Assembly (NCBI GenBank): GCA_017643395.1
Contig: JAEPNP010000001.1
Span: forward strand, 641,806-705,805
Direction: 5' to 3'
DNA: 64,000 nucleotides
Origin: Rhodothermales bacterium
GTDB lineage: Bacteria; Bacteroidota; Rhodothermia; Rhodothermales; UBA10348
Part shown: positions 53,553 to 60,893 of the stretch, piece after piece
How positions within the stretch are numbered: the stretch's first letter is position 1
How the letters are laid out: every line of letters starts with the position of its first letter
Notes under the pieces: model-generated
Seen by the model: the letters and a program-made list of their open reading frames with translations, nothing else
Told to the model about the DNA's origin: nothing
Database searches by the model: none
Position numbers and translations under genes: made by a program

Positions 53553-53879
53553 ATGTCTAACTCAAACATGGTTGCTGTCATGCAAAACCAGTTTGCGATC
53601 CTTTCGACTGAGGATCTCTCTCTCCTCGTTTCCAAGGCGGTTGAGGCAGTCCTCAAGTCCCAGATGCCCCGACTGGCCGAGCGCATCAACTCGCCGGAAT
53701 ACTTCACCCAGGAGGCAGTATGCGCACTGACGGGGTGGTCACGTCGCCAACTACACTACCGCCGGAAGAAGGGATTCATCCCCTACTGCAAACGCGGACG
53801 CACTGTGCTCTTTAGAGCCGAGCAGGTGTACGCTTGGATCGAGGAGGGTTACGTACCTGCCGGGAGGTCGCTGTCATGA
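53553..53879 (+). CDS. Excisionase-like helix-turn-helix protein
   Basis: A 108-residue protein starting MSNSNMVAVMQNQF. The C-terminal 60 residues are a winged HTH of the MerR/excisionase type: QEAVCALTGWSRRQLHYRRK then GFIPYCKRGRTVLFRAEQVY. The Arg/Lys-rich RRQLHYRRKKG part is the likely recognition helix. Such proteins direct excision of tRNA-integrated elements or control their replication genes. The ATG at 53,553 is preferred over an open extension of 55 codons. The stop overlaps the start of the replication gene (ATGA), so the two are coupled. Confidence 0.75.
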   Translation: MSNSNMVAVMQNQFAILSTEDLSLLVSKAVEAVLKSQMPRLAERINSPEYFTQEAVCALTGWSRRQLHYRRKKGFIPYCKRGRTVLFRAEQVYAWIEEGYVPAGRSLS

Positions 53880-54649
53880 GCGGTTCCCATCCTCTAATAA
53901 CAAGCCCCCGTCGTGCAGATAATCTGTCGCTCAGCCCACGACGGTGCAAAGTCGGGACGGACTGGCTGCGCATATCGCTCTGTCAATACGAGATCGACGC
54001 AGACCACCCCTTCCGGATTATCCCGGCCGAACACACCACCCCGGCCGCCCTGTTCCAATCGGGGGACACCGTCTATTGGGGCGTTTGTGCCGCACTTCGG
54101 CAGCCGGGGTTCTCCGCGAGGATTTTCCGGCCCGCCGGGGCCCCAGCTTCCCTTTTTCAGATTCGAATAGAGGCCGCGTGTCAACTCGACGGCATAAACT
54201 TCCCCCTCGCTGATGAGTCGGAACTCCTGCGCGCACTCGCCAACTTGGAGGGAGACTTAGCTGATCTAGGGATTTACACGGACCTGGGCCGCGCGAAGAT
54301 GAGCCAGCTGGAAGTCGGTCAGGACATGGAGATATCCGGACCGCCTGAGGCCTACCTCGAAGTGATCGCCGACCGACGTGCACCATTCCGGGCCCGCCGC
54401 TATTCCCAGGGAAACTGGAGATGCTGGTCGAATCGAGAACGTTCGCTAGCCGTGTATGACAAGTCGCAGGAGATGCGTCGGAGGGGGCGGGATCCGGGGC
54501 AGTCGATTCTCCGGTTCGAGACTCGATTGAAAACCCCACGGTCGGTTCACATCCGAGCTGGATTGAAGACCGTATCGGAACTCCGCCAAAAGGGAATTTC
54601 CGAGGCGCGCGATCACCACCTCCGACTGGTGGGGAGGTTACTCAAATGA
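53876..54649 (+). CDS. Replication initiation protein, filamentous-phage/plasmid gene II-like
   Basis: A 257-residue protein with the pattern of Phage_CRI/gene X-type replication proteins: a late AVYDKSQEMRRRGRDPG segment, followed by ILRFETRLKTPRSVHIRAG, which lie in the right order for the family. Gene II proteins nick and rejoin DNA at an origin to start rolling-circle replication. I could not place the catalytic Tyr with certainty. It is coupled to the HTH gene upstream (ATGA overlap) and to the next gene downstream (ATGA overlap at 54,646-54,649). This suggests that the element replicates when excised. Confidence 0.6.
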   Translation: MSGSHPLITSPRRADNLSLSPRRCKVGTDWLRISLCQYEIDADHPFRIIPAEHTTPAALFQSGDTVYWGVCAALRQPGFSARIFRPAGAPASLFQIRIEAACQLDGINFPLADESELLRALANLEGDLADLGIYTDLGRAKMSQLEVGQDMEISGPPEAYLEVIADRRAPFRARRYSQGNWRCWSNRERSLAVYDKSQEMRRRGRDPGQSILRFETRLKTPRSVHIRAGLKTVSELRQKGISEARDHHLRLVGRLLK

Positions 54650-54948
54650 GAATCGTCGATGGACTCAGGGCAGAAATGGAGGAATATCGCCGAGAACACG
54701 GGGCCCGATGGGTTTCGGCCTACACGAAGGATATGGGCGCATCAGCCTTGGAAAGCTTGGTCGGTCGGAAAAAACTCCTCGCGACGGCGAGCCAGGTCGG
54801 CGGTAGTTCTGCTAGAAGGGCCCTCCAGCAAGCGGTATCTCATGCCAGGAAACGCCGGGAGACGCTCAACCGCACAGCCGTTGGAAATCGAACCCATCGT
54901 GCGCTCCTGGTTGAGATGCGGATGAAGTTGCTTGGTTCGGCAAGATGA
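54646..54948 (+). CDS. Small basic protein coupled to the replication gene
   Basis: A 100-residue, Arg/Ala-rich, probably helical protein (KDMGASALESLVGRKKLLAT, RRALQQAVSHARKRRETL). There is no motif or signal, and I do not recognise the family. Its start overlaps the replication gene stop by 4 bases, so it belongs to the same three-gene operon and may be a replication accessory or copy-control protein. That role is inference. Confidence 0.6.
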   Translation: MRIVDGLRAEMEEYRREHGARWVSAYTKDMGASALESLVGRKKLLATASQVGGSSARRALQQAVSHARKRRETLNRTAVGNRTHRALLVEMRMKLLGSAR

Positions 54949-55213
54949 ATTGCACATCGCTCCCGTATGGTCAGCTCATGGTAGCCGGTCTGGGTTGCGG
55001 AGGAAAAGCTCGCCCCCCACCCCAGCTATTCGCCAACGACGCTGTTCAAGACTCGGCCTTTTTTGCGTGCCATCTGTTGTACCCTGAGCCGTACCTCCTT
55101 ACGCCCAAATGAATCCGCGTTCAAACAGCTCTGCGCACCGGAGGCTCGCACGGCGACACAATAACCGGGACACGTAGGTCGAGCATCTGACGCAGCGCCG
55201 CCGATCCAGGCCG

Positions 55214-56485
55214 ATGAGTTACAGACCCCCCGATAGCCCCGCTGTTGCGGCCATGATCGCCGCCTCCGCGCTTTTCGCGATCATGGCCCAGTTGGTTCAG
55301 GGAGTTGGCGCTGGGGCCTGGTCAGTTCTGGCTCGTGGCACGGTCCCGCTCCTTCTGCTTCTGGTCCTCAGTCCTAGAGCGATCCTTCGTGCCGCGCGGT
55401 CGAGGGAAAGGCCGCTTGTTCTGCGCACCACACTCGCAGCCATCACCATTTTGCTCGCGTTCTACGCCCTGGAGCGCTTGCCCACTTCGCTGGTGGCGGC
55501 ATCGCTAAAGGCAGCACCAGTTTGGCTATTTGTCCTGGCCGTGGTGTCTGGCAGGATTCGACTTGGCCGAAGCAGCCTTTTCCTGATTCCGGTTGTCCTG
55601 GGAATCGTGGTACTAGGATGGCCGAACGAGCAGCATGCAGGCATACCGATGGCTGCCGCACTCCTTGCGGGGCTCGTGGCAGGGGTCTCCTACTCAATGC
55701 TCGCTCAGGTTCGCCGGGCAATCGCGACCGAGGTCGTCGCACATTTTTCCATTGGCCTGACTGTCGTTGGAGCCGTTAGCATCCTGCTAACTGGTAAGGC
55801 TATCCCCTCGGGTTCTTGGCCGACACTATTCGCCATTGGGGCTCTGGCCTATGCTATGCAGTGGCTCGTGGCATTTGCTTTCCGACATGGACGGGGGGAG
55901 ATCATCTCGTTTGTTGGCTACTTCGGGGTCCTGTTCGCGGCTGCCCTGGATATTTTCGTCGCGGATGTGATCCCAGGCACGGGTCAAGTTGTCGGGGCAG
56001 CTCTTCTGCTATCCGGCACGCTTGGTCTTCTAGCCCTAAACCCTAGGCAGATCATGGTCCTGGCCAAGGTGAAGGCTGGTGGATCACTCCAAGAGCTGCG
56101 GAGCTTTTCTGGGGCTTTGGGGGAGGCGATTGCCACGGCTGAGGAATCGACCAGTATCCAGATGGGGATCCGAGTCACTGACGCGGTGATCACCGATGCC
56201 TGGCTCCGGAGAGCCTACGATGAGAGTAGTCTGGGATCGCACGCTCACGGCGTCCTGATTGCGTTCAACCCAGAGGCCCGGTCGCTTGCTGCAGTCGGTG
56301 GCACCGGAATACCCAGGTTCAGATTCGAGCGCGACTTTCGGCACGCGCTGAACCGAGCTTCGAATGCCCATCAGGCTCCTGTGGCTGTCGTGGCGGCGAT
56401 GACGCAACTCGTGGTCGCACTTTCGCCAGAGTATCCCCCAGACGCGAGTGTGGAGGATCTACCGAATGACGTCATTTTTGGCTAG
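55214..56485 (+). CDS. EamA-family (DMT) transporter with C-terminal domain
   Basis: A 423-residue protein. Residues 1-285 form an EamA/DMT transporter with about ten hydrophobic segments (such as LLLLLVLSPR, LFLIPVVLGIVVLGW, GAVSILLTG). Residues about 290-423 are a soluble C-terminal domain (GIRVTDAVITDAWLRRAYDE, HGVLIAFNPEARSLAAVGG). That domain is not part of standard EamA proteins of about 300 residues and I do not recognise it. DMT proteins usually export amino acids, nucleosides or small metabolites. The gene is convergent with the acyltransferase-like cassette and overlaps its last gene by 14 bases, which suggests a shared function such as export of the cassette's product. Confidence 0.8.
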   Translation: MSYRPPDSPAVAAMIAASALFAIMAQLVQGVGAGAWSVLARGTVPLLLLLVLSPRAILRAARSRERPLVLRTTLAAITILLAFYALERLPTSLVAASLKAAPVWLFVLAVVSGRIRLGRSSLFLIPVVLGIVVLGWPNEQHAGIPMAAALLAGLVAGVSYSMLAQVRRAIATEVVAHFSIGLTVVGAVSILLTGKAIPSGSWPTLFAIGALAYAMQWLVAFAFRHGRGEIISFVGYFGVLFAAALDIFVADVIPGTGQVVGAALLLSGTLGLLALNPRQIMVLAKVKAGGSLQELRSFSGALGEAIATAEESTSIQMGIRVTDAVITDAWLRRAYDESSLGSHAHGVLIAFNPEARSLAAVGGTGIPRFRFERDFRHALNRASNAHQAPVAVVAAMTQLVVALSPEYPPDASVEDLPNDVIFG

Positions 56486-57038
56486 GTGCCCGGAGGATGG
56501 CCTCCGCGATGCGGGCCGCTGCGGAATCTCCGTACTTGTCCAGATCCAGCTGGGCAATGACGAAAGGGATTCCTGGAACCTTAGGCGACGGCAGCGGGCT
56601 TACCTCGTAGCCGATATCCTCAAGGAAACGAAGTCGTCGCGACGTTGCGGCTAGGCGTCCCACCAGCGTACGCACTCCCGCGCCGGTAGCGCGCTTCATC
56701 AAGGCCAGTCGCAATCGCATAGAAAGGCCTTGACCGCCGTAGTCCTGGTGTGTGGCTCCACGACCAAGCACTCCGAACGGAGCTGGATGGAGCGAGCGAT
56801 ATTTGGGGATACTCAGCGAGTCCGCCAACTGCGCGTGGTCCGCCAAGACCTGCAGTCGCATAGTGGAGACAATCGACCCATTGATTTCGCATACCATCAC
56901 GAGAGCTGCATCGTCCGAATCGTTCCACAAGGCCCAGCTGTAGTCAGGCTGCCGCAGATTCGTCCCACGCGAATAGGCTCGAACTCTCAGGTCTGATACC
57001 TCCGACGCCCGCTCCCGCCCAACCGTAAGAATCTTCAT
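56472..57038 (-). CDS. Acyltransferase-like (GNAT-fold) protein, paralog 1
   Basis: A 188-residue protein. It has LRVRAYSRGTNL near the start, SIVSTMRLQV at about 55-64, and LGRGATHQDYGGQGLSMRLRLA followed by RTLVGRLAATSRRLRFLEDIGYE, with the G-G-x-G loop expected for acyl-CoA or acyl-ACP binding. The order R...STMR...GRGA...G-G-G-L fits GNAT and autoinducer-synthase-like (LuxI/FeeM-type) enzymes. Paralogs 2 and 3 lie directly upstream with the same layout. The start ATG overlaps the stop of paralog 2 (ATGA). The substrate is unknown. Confidence 0.7.
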   Translation of the reverse strand: MKILTVGRERASEVSDLRVRAYSRGTNLRQPDYSWALWNDSDDAALVMVCEINGSIVSTMRLQVLADHAQLADSLSIPKYRSLHPAPFGVLGRGATHQDYGGQGLSMRLRLALMKRATGAGVRTLVGRLAATSRRLRFLEDIGYEVSPLPSPKVPGIPFVIAQLDLDKYGDSAAARIAEAILRAPSQK

Positions 57039-57709
57039 GACTGGGCCGGGACGAATCCCGTTCCAAGTCGATGACGATAAACCGCCGCCGGTCGGCTCTG
57101 CCTACGTGGCCGACGTCCCCTTTGGGACGCTAGTTGCCGGGGGGGGGGCAGGAGGTTGGCGTACGATTGGAGGTCAGCCTCAAGTCGCCTAATTGCCGAG
57201 TCGCCGTAGACGCGCAGATCCAGTTCGACCAGGACCTTTTCAATGCTTGGGGTGTCTCGCGACTGCAGGGGCATTGCTCGATATCCAAGTTCGCCGAGAT
57301 ACGATAGTCTGCGGGACTGGGCAGCCACGAGTCCGACCAGTGTGTGCACGTTTTGGCTAGCGGCAATCCGCATCAGGTGGAGCCTCAGGTTCATCGAGAG
57401 CCCCAATCCCCCGAATCCCCGCTTGGTCGCCCCACGCCCCAGTAGCCCGAAAGGCGGCTCACCACTAGGCCGACAGGCTGGGCCCAAGATCTTAGCTAGG
57501 GACGCTTCGTCCGAGACTGTACTCAAGCGCATAGTCGAAACGAGCGCCCCGGTATTCTCAACTGCCAACACCGTCGAAGTGTCATCTGTTGTGTCCCACT
57601 CCGCCCACCTGTAGTCACTCGCCTTCGTATGCGCACCCTTGGAGTAGGCTGAGATCCGAAGGCGAGAGATTTCGTCTTTGTGTGATGCGTCGACGCGGAT
57701 TATCTCCAT
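57035..57709 (-). CDS. Acyltransferase-like protein, paralog 2, with homopolymer-dependent tail
   Basis: A 224-residue form as read here. The core matches paralog 1: LRISAYSKGAHT, LVSTMRLSTV, LGRGATKRGFGGLGLSMNLR, TLVGLVAAQSRRLSYLGELGYR. Near residue 190, ten C on the coding strand (57,139-57,148) give LLPPP and carry the frame into an Arg-rich tail that ends exactly at the ATGA overlap with paralog 1. With 9 or 12 bases in the tract the frame would end at once (stop at 57,130-57,132). The start ATG lies 2 bases after the stop of paralog 3, so the three genes are one operon. Confidence 0.7.
   Translation of the reverse strand: MEIIRVDASHKDEISRLRISAYSKGAHTKASDYRWAEWDTTDDTSTVLAVENTGALVSTMRLSTVSDEASLAKILGPACRPSGEPPFGLLGRGATKRGFGGLGLSMNLRLHLMRIAASQNVHTLVGLVAAQSRRLSYLGELGYRAMPLQSRDTPSIEKVLVELDLRVYGDSAIRRLEADLQSYANLLPPPRQLASQRGRRPRRQSRPAAVYRHRLGTGFVPAQS
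57139..57148. repeat. Poly-G/C tract (10 bp) in paralog 2
   Basis: Ten consecutive G on the + strand (C on the coding strand). Long mononucleotide runs are prone to slippage. A change of 1-2 bases alters the C-terminus of paralog 2 and its coupling to paralog 1. Confidence 0.85.
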
Positions 57710-57711
57710 CT

Positions 57712-58315
57712 CTATGTCAGGCCCCTGATAGCGGCTTCGACAGCGGGAAGGGATTGCCCACCAAGGTCGCGCACGATTCGGTGAATAGCGGATTGTCCTT
57801 GGCGTTCAAGATCAAGGACTACGAAGGTCTTGTCGCTGGTGAAGCCAATGGGATGCTCGCCAGGCATGCTAAACGCCTGATACCCAAGGCCCCGGAGGTA
57901 GGCGAGCCGACGCGCATTTCCTGCGACGACCCCGCACAAACACTTAAACCCACGCTGACATGCCTCCACCATAAGCCACACCCGGAGATTCATGGAGAGC
58001 CCCCCCCCCGTGAGTGGGACTAGTTGCCGCTCTACCCAGGCACCCAGCGGGAAATCTGAGATCAAGTCCAGTGGTGAGAACGTGTAGTTCGTCGTCGACC
58101 CCTGACCGAGTCTCGTGGAAAGTCAGGCGCATCGTGGACACTGGTTGATCTCCATCCCAGATCGCCGCAACCACCGCTTTCTCGTCGATAGAGTCCCATG
58201 CAGCCGCTGATGCGTTCCGGACGTTTGCGCCTTGGGAGTAGGCTCGCAATCGAAGTTGCTCAATTGCGCGGTAGTCACTTGTGGTAACGGTTTCCAAACG
58301 TAGGGTGTCTCGCAT
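57712..58315 (-). pseudogene. Acyltransferase-like protein, paralog 3, frame broken at a poly-G tract
   Basis: The N-terminal half (from ATG at 58,315) reads LRLRAYSQGANV, PVSTMRLTFH, LGRAATSPTHGG. The C-terminal half, in a different frame, reads GLSMNLRVWLMVEA, CGVVAGNARRLAYLRGLGYQ, and ends GLT before TAG at 57,712-57,714. The join is a 10-G tract (58,000-58,009). Nine or twelve G would connect the halves, and twelve would restore the same spacing as in paralogs 1 and 2 (about 201 residues). All paralog motifs are intact on both sides, so this is a recent or reversible break, a phase-variable OFF state, or a base-count error. As given, it encodes a truncated product. Confidence 0.7.
58000..58009. 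repeat. Poly-C/G tract (10 bp) at the frame break of paralog 3
   Basis: Ten consecutive C on the + strand (G on the coding strand) within the conserved GGxGLS loop. It is a candidate contingency locus. Confidence 0.85.
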
Positions 58316-58348
58316 TTCGGCCGCCTGCGTTTCGTCTCCCTGGCCATC

Positions 58349-58759
58349 TTAGCAAGCACGCTTGCCGACGGCAAGCCAATTGACTCGGTATTGCTTCCTG
58401 CTCCAGACCGACCAAAACTGTAAGCGGAAGCCGTCTGCAGTCTTGTATTCCACGGACGCCCCGCCGAACCCCGCCTGCCTAGGGTCTTCGAGTTCATGCG
58501 GCATCGCAAAGTGCGAATTCGTGGCCACCACCGAGTACTTCTCGTCGGCGAACCCAAGACCGGCTATGTCCTTGGTCACCCAGTAGAATCGATTTGAGTT
58601 ACCTGGATGGCCGTATTCACCGGTTGTCAGATCTACTTCGCCCCACACCAAGCGGAGTTCGCCGACGTCGACCGCGCGGGTGTACTCTGGACCTTCCGAC
58701 CTAAGGTCATCTACCTGAACAAGTTGGCAGATCAGATTCTGGAGTAGTTGGATGTCCAT
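58349..58759 (-). CDS. Hypothetical protein
   Basis: A 136-residue protein starting MDIQLLQNLICQLVQ. It contains FYWVTKDIAGLGFADEKYSV and a late FGGASVEYKTADGFRLQFW, a mix of strands that suggests a small alpha/beta fold. There is no signal or recognised motif. The ATG at 58,757-58,759 overlaps the start region of the divergent gene by 12 bases; a longer start at 58,840 is possible. The next gene downstream, 33 bases away, is paralog 3, so it may lead the acyltransferase operon. Confidence 0.55.
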   Translation of the reverse strand: MDIQLLQNLICQLVQVDDLRSEGPEYTRAVDVGELRLVWGEVDLTTGEYGHPGNSNRFYWVTKDIAGLGFADEKYSVVATNSHFAMPHELEDPRQAGFGGASVEYKTADGFRLQFWSVWSRKQYRVNWLAVGKRAC

Positions 58760-59326
58760 GGGTCCTCGGCGTCTTGTGAGTTCCTCGTCTGCTACGATTA
58801 TCCTTGCAGTTGCTACGGATTGCGTAACCACCAGAACCAACCAGTGCCACCCGACCTCTTCCGAGACCTTTTCGTTGACCCCGAACTGCTTCCGCAGGTT
58901 CAGGAGGGCTGGCTTGAACTCTTCCCAGGAAGCATGTCTGGATACGATTCCAGCTGGAATGCTGGTCCTGCGGGTTCAATCAAGGGCGTGCTTTGGGCGG
59001 CCTCCAAATGGTTGCCGAAAGCCAGAATAGGAATCGACCTTAGCGGCTGGAGTTGCAGGGGATGTGGTTACGCAAGCTTTCTAAGCATGCTTTGTCGAGT
59101 CCTCGATCACACAAATCGCCCAACCTTTGAGGAGAAGATCCTTCCCTACGTCGAGTCTCTCCGCGACGACCCAGATTTCGCCGTCAATGCGGAAGCAGCC
59201 CTGCCGCTTGTTGTACGACTCCATTCGCCAAGCGCCCGCCTACTGGACCAGCTAGAGTACTACCACGAGAGAAAGCGGGTCATGGAATTCGCCATAGGCC
59301 TAAGGTGGTGGGGGCAGAGTACCTGA
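58748..59326 (+). CDS. Hypothetical protein with several Cys residues
   Basis: A 192-residue protein as read from TTG at 58,748. The N-terminus carries CEFLVCYDYPCSCYG and the centre DLSGWSCRGCGYASFLSML, so it has several Cys in pairs. They could bind a metal, although the spacing does not match a known zinc ribbon with certainty. The C-terminal part is helical (ARLLDQLEYYHERKRVMEF). The start is uncertain because it overlaps the divergent gene. I do not recognise the family. Confidence 0.5.
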   Translation: MDVHGSSASCEFLVCYDYPCSCYGLRNHQNQPVPPDLFRDLFVDPELLPQVQEGWLELFPGSMSGYDSSWNAGPAGSIKGVLWAASKWLPKARIGIDLSGWSCRGCGYASFLSMLCRVLDHTNRPTFEEKILPYVESLRDDPDFAVNAEAALPLVVRLHSPSARLLDQLEYYHERKRVMEFAIGLRWWGQST

Positions 59327-59418
59327 GCGTTCCACGGGCAGCATCGGTCCAACAAGCTCACAGCCCCACTCCATGCCCAGGCAGCGACCCTTGGTGTGCT
59401 TGGCGCTCGCTCAGAACG

Positions 59419-60600
59419 CTAGAAGATCGACTCGACAAGCGCGTCCACAGCATCTTGGTCAAAGCTGCTCAAGTAGCTCTGGGTAATCTGGATATTTGAG
59501 TGTCCTAAAGCCTTGCTAATCGCGTACAAGTCCCCTCCTGACACTCTCGCGTGGTCTGCGAAGGAGTGTCGAGCGACGTGCATTGTAAGACCGCCAGATT
59601 GCACGCCCGCCGCTTCCGCCACCTTCTTGATGTTTCGGTTTGCAATGACGTTGCGGGAGGAGATCCGCCTCTTGGCGGTTGGCAAGTCTCGTAGGTCCCC
59701 AGAGCGCAGGTACGGAAATAGGCAAGGAAAGCCTGCCAAGGGATATCTAGTTGAGATAACGAGTGCCTGTTCAGGTAGCTTTACGCTGACGGGTTGGCCG
59801 GTCTTCATCATGCGATAGTGAAGCCTGCCGTCTACCATATTCTCGGGCTTGAGCATGCAGAGGTCGCCGAAGCGAACCCCGCTCGCATAGAAGGAAAACA
59901 GGAAGGCATCCCGAGAAATGGCCAGCGCACCGCCCTCGCCCAGCGACAGAGATTCTATCGCGGCGATCTCCTCCCGCTTCAGTCGTCGCTTCTGTACTGG
60001 CTCGGCGCTGGGCCGTTGATACCCTCGAAACGGATCGGTGTCCGAGCTTAGGAGACCACGAGCCACCTGTCGCCTATGAAGGCGGCGGAGTCGCTTCAGG
60101 TGATTGCGGACGGTGTTGTTGCTATTACCATCGATCTCCCGCAGGAAAGACTCGAATCGCACGAGAGAGGCTGCATCTAGATCCCTCCAGGCGACGAGCT
60201 TGCCGAAGCATCGCTCGACCTTATTTCTGAGGACTCCGAAGTGCTTGAGCTCCCAGACCTTGCCCTGCCCCCCCAGGACGTCGCGGAACGCGTCCAGATC
60301 GTCGAGTAGCAATCCAGACCCAATCTTGGCAGCCCTCACCACTGCGCGTGCTGTGGGGGCGTCCAGGCCCCTCTCTCGGGCCTCGTTGAGCATTTGCTCA
60401 ATCTTGCGGTTGTAGGCATCCGCGAGATCGTGGCTGCTGCGAACTCGCGCCCGCCGCTCATTCCACTCTGTAGTCCTTACGGCTATGCCAACGGCGTACT
60501 TGCTGGTCTTCCTGTTTACCGTGACCCGGATGTAGATCGGGCAGGTACCGTCTGCCCGCAGCCGATCTTTTCTGATAATGGCCTTGATGGAGGCGGGCAT
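59419..60600 (-). CDS. Tyrosine recombinase / integrase
   Basis: A 393-residue integrase of the Bacteroidota type. An arm/core-binding N-terminal region (KAIIRKDRLRADGTCPIYIR, then about 95-195 of SAM-like helices) is followed by the catalytic domain, with Arg in YASGVRFGDL, Lys in RMMKTGQPVSV, the H-x-x-R of HVARHSFADHA, His in LGHSNIQ, and Tyr nucleophile in ITQSYLSSF. The ATG at 60,598-60,600 is chosen over an extension of 8 codons. It lies 139 bases from attR1 and reads toward the element's interior. Confidence 0.92.
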   Translation of the reverse strand: MPASIKAIIRKDRLRADGTCPIYIRVTVNRKTSKYAVGIAVRTTEWNERRARVRSSHDLADAYNRKIEQMLNEARERGLDAPTARAVVRAAKIGSGLLLDDLDAFRDVLGGQGKVWELKHFGVLRNKVERCFGKLVAWRDLDAASLVRFESFLREIDGNSNNTVRNHLKRLRRLHRRQVARGLLSSDTDPFRGYQRPSAEPVQKRRLKREEIAAIESLSLGEGGALAISRDAFLFSFYASGVRFGDLCMLKPENMVDGRLHYRMMKTGQPVSVKLPEQALVISTRYPLAGFPCLFPYLRSGDLRDLPTAKRRISSRNVIANRNIKKVAEAAGVQSGGLTMHVARHSFADHARVSGGDLYAISKALGHSNIQITQSYLSSFDQDAVDALVESIF

Positions 60601-60738
60601 TCGGGGACAACAGTGGGGCAACAAGTATCGAGGCCGAGTGCAACGAGACTGTGCAACTCGTGACTCAACACACGTATTTTAGGTATTTTGAAGCGGTATT
60701 GCACAGGGATGCTGCTTTTCGGAACAAGATGTTGTTGT

Positions 60739-60752
60739 CCTACCGGGCCCAC
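60739..60752. other. attR1, right attachment site
   Basis: An exact copy of the 14-mer at the tRNA 3' end, CCTACCGGGCCCAC, in the same orientation. The sequence continues TATGGGG. Confidence 0.7.
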
Positions 60753-60878
60753 TATGGGGCAGCCCTGTTTGCCGAAGGCCGGCAGGGCTGTGCCATATCA
60801 TGCCGGTCGGGTTCGAACCGTATCAGGTTCACACGAGCGAAGCGACTGACGGAGCGAGCCTCAGCGAGCGCAGTAAAC

Positions 60879-60892
60879 CCTACCGGGCCGAC
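60879..60892. other. attR2, second att-like site
   Basis: CCTACCGGGCCGAC, one base different from the att core, with ACTATG following as at attR1. It lies 140 bases beyond attR1, immediately before the lipoprotein start codon. Between the two sites, GGTTCGAACC at 60,809-60,820 resembles a T-arm, so tRNA-like remnants may be present. Confidence 0.5.
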
Positions 60893-60893
60893 T

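Larger units (their letters stand above)
49918..60752. mobile_element. Integrated genetic element in the tRNA-Ile2 gene
   Basis: About 10.8 kb between attL at the tRNA 3' end (49,918-49,931) and attR1 (60,739-60,752), identical 14-mers CCTACCGGGCCCAC. The tyrosine integrase lies at the right end, transcribed leftwards. The element holds an excisionase-like HTH gene, a filamentous-phage-type replication gene, a GIY-YIG nuclease, a HEPN-like protein and a transporter-acyltransferase cassette. Base composition appears less GC-rich than the flanks. No transfer or capsid genes are visible, so it may be a mobilisable or satellite-like element. Confidence 0.8.

Noticed and set aside
59327-59418. Small gene between the Cys-containing protein and the integrase
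   Set aside because: The 92 bases contain no frame longer than a few dozen codons with any context.
60651-60893. Long N-terminal extension of the lipoprotein
   Set aside because: The extension crosses both att sites and would put the lipoprotein signal in the interior of the chain.
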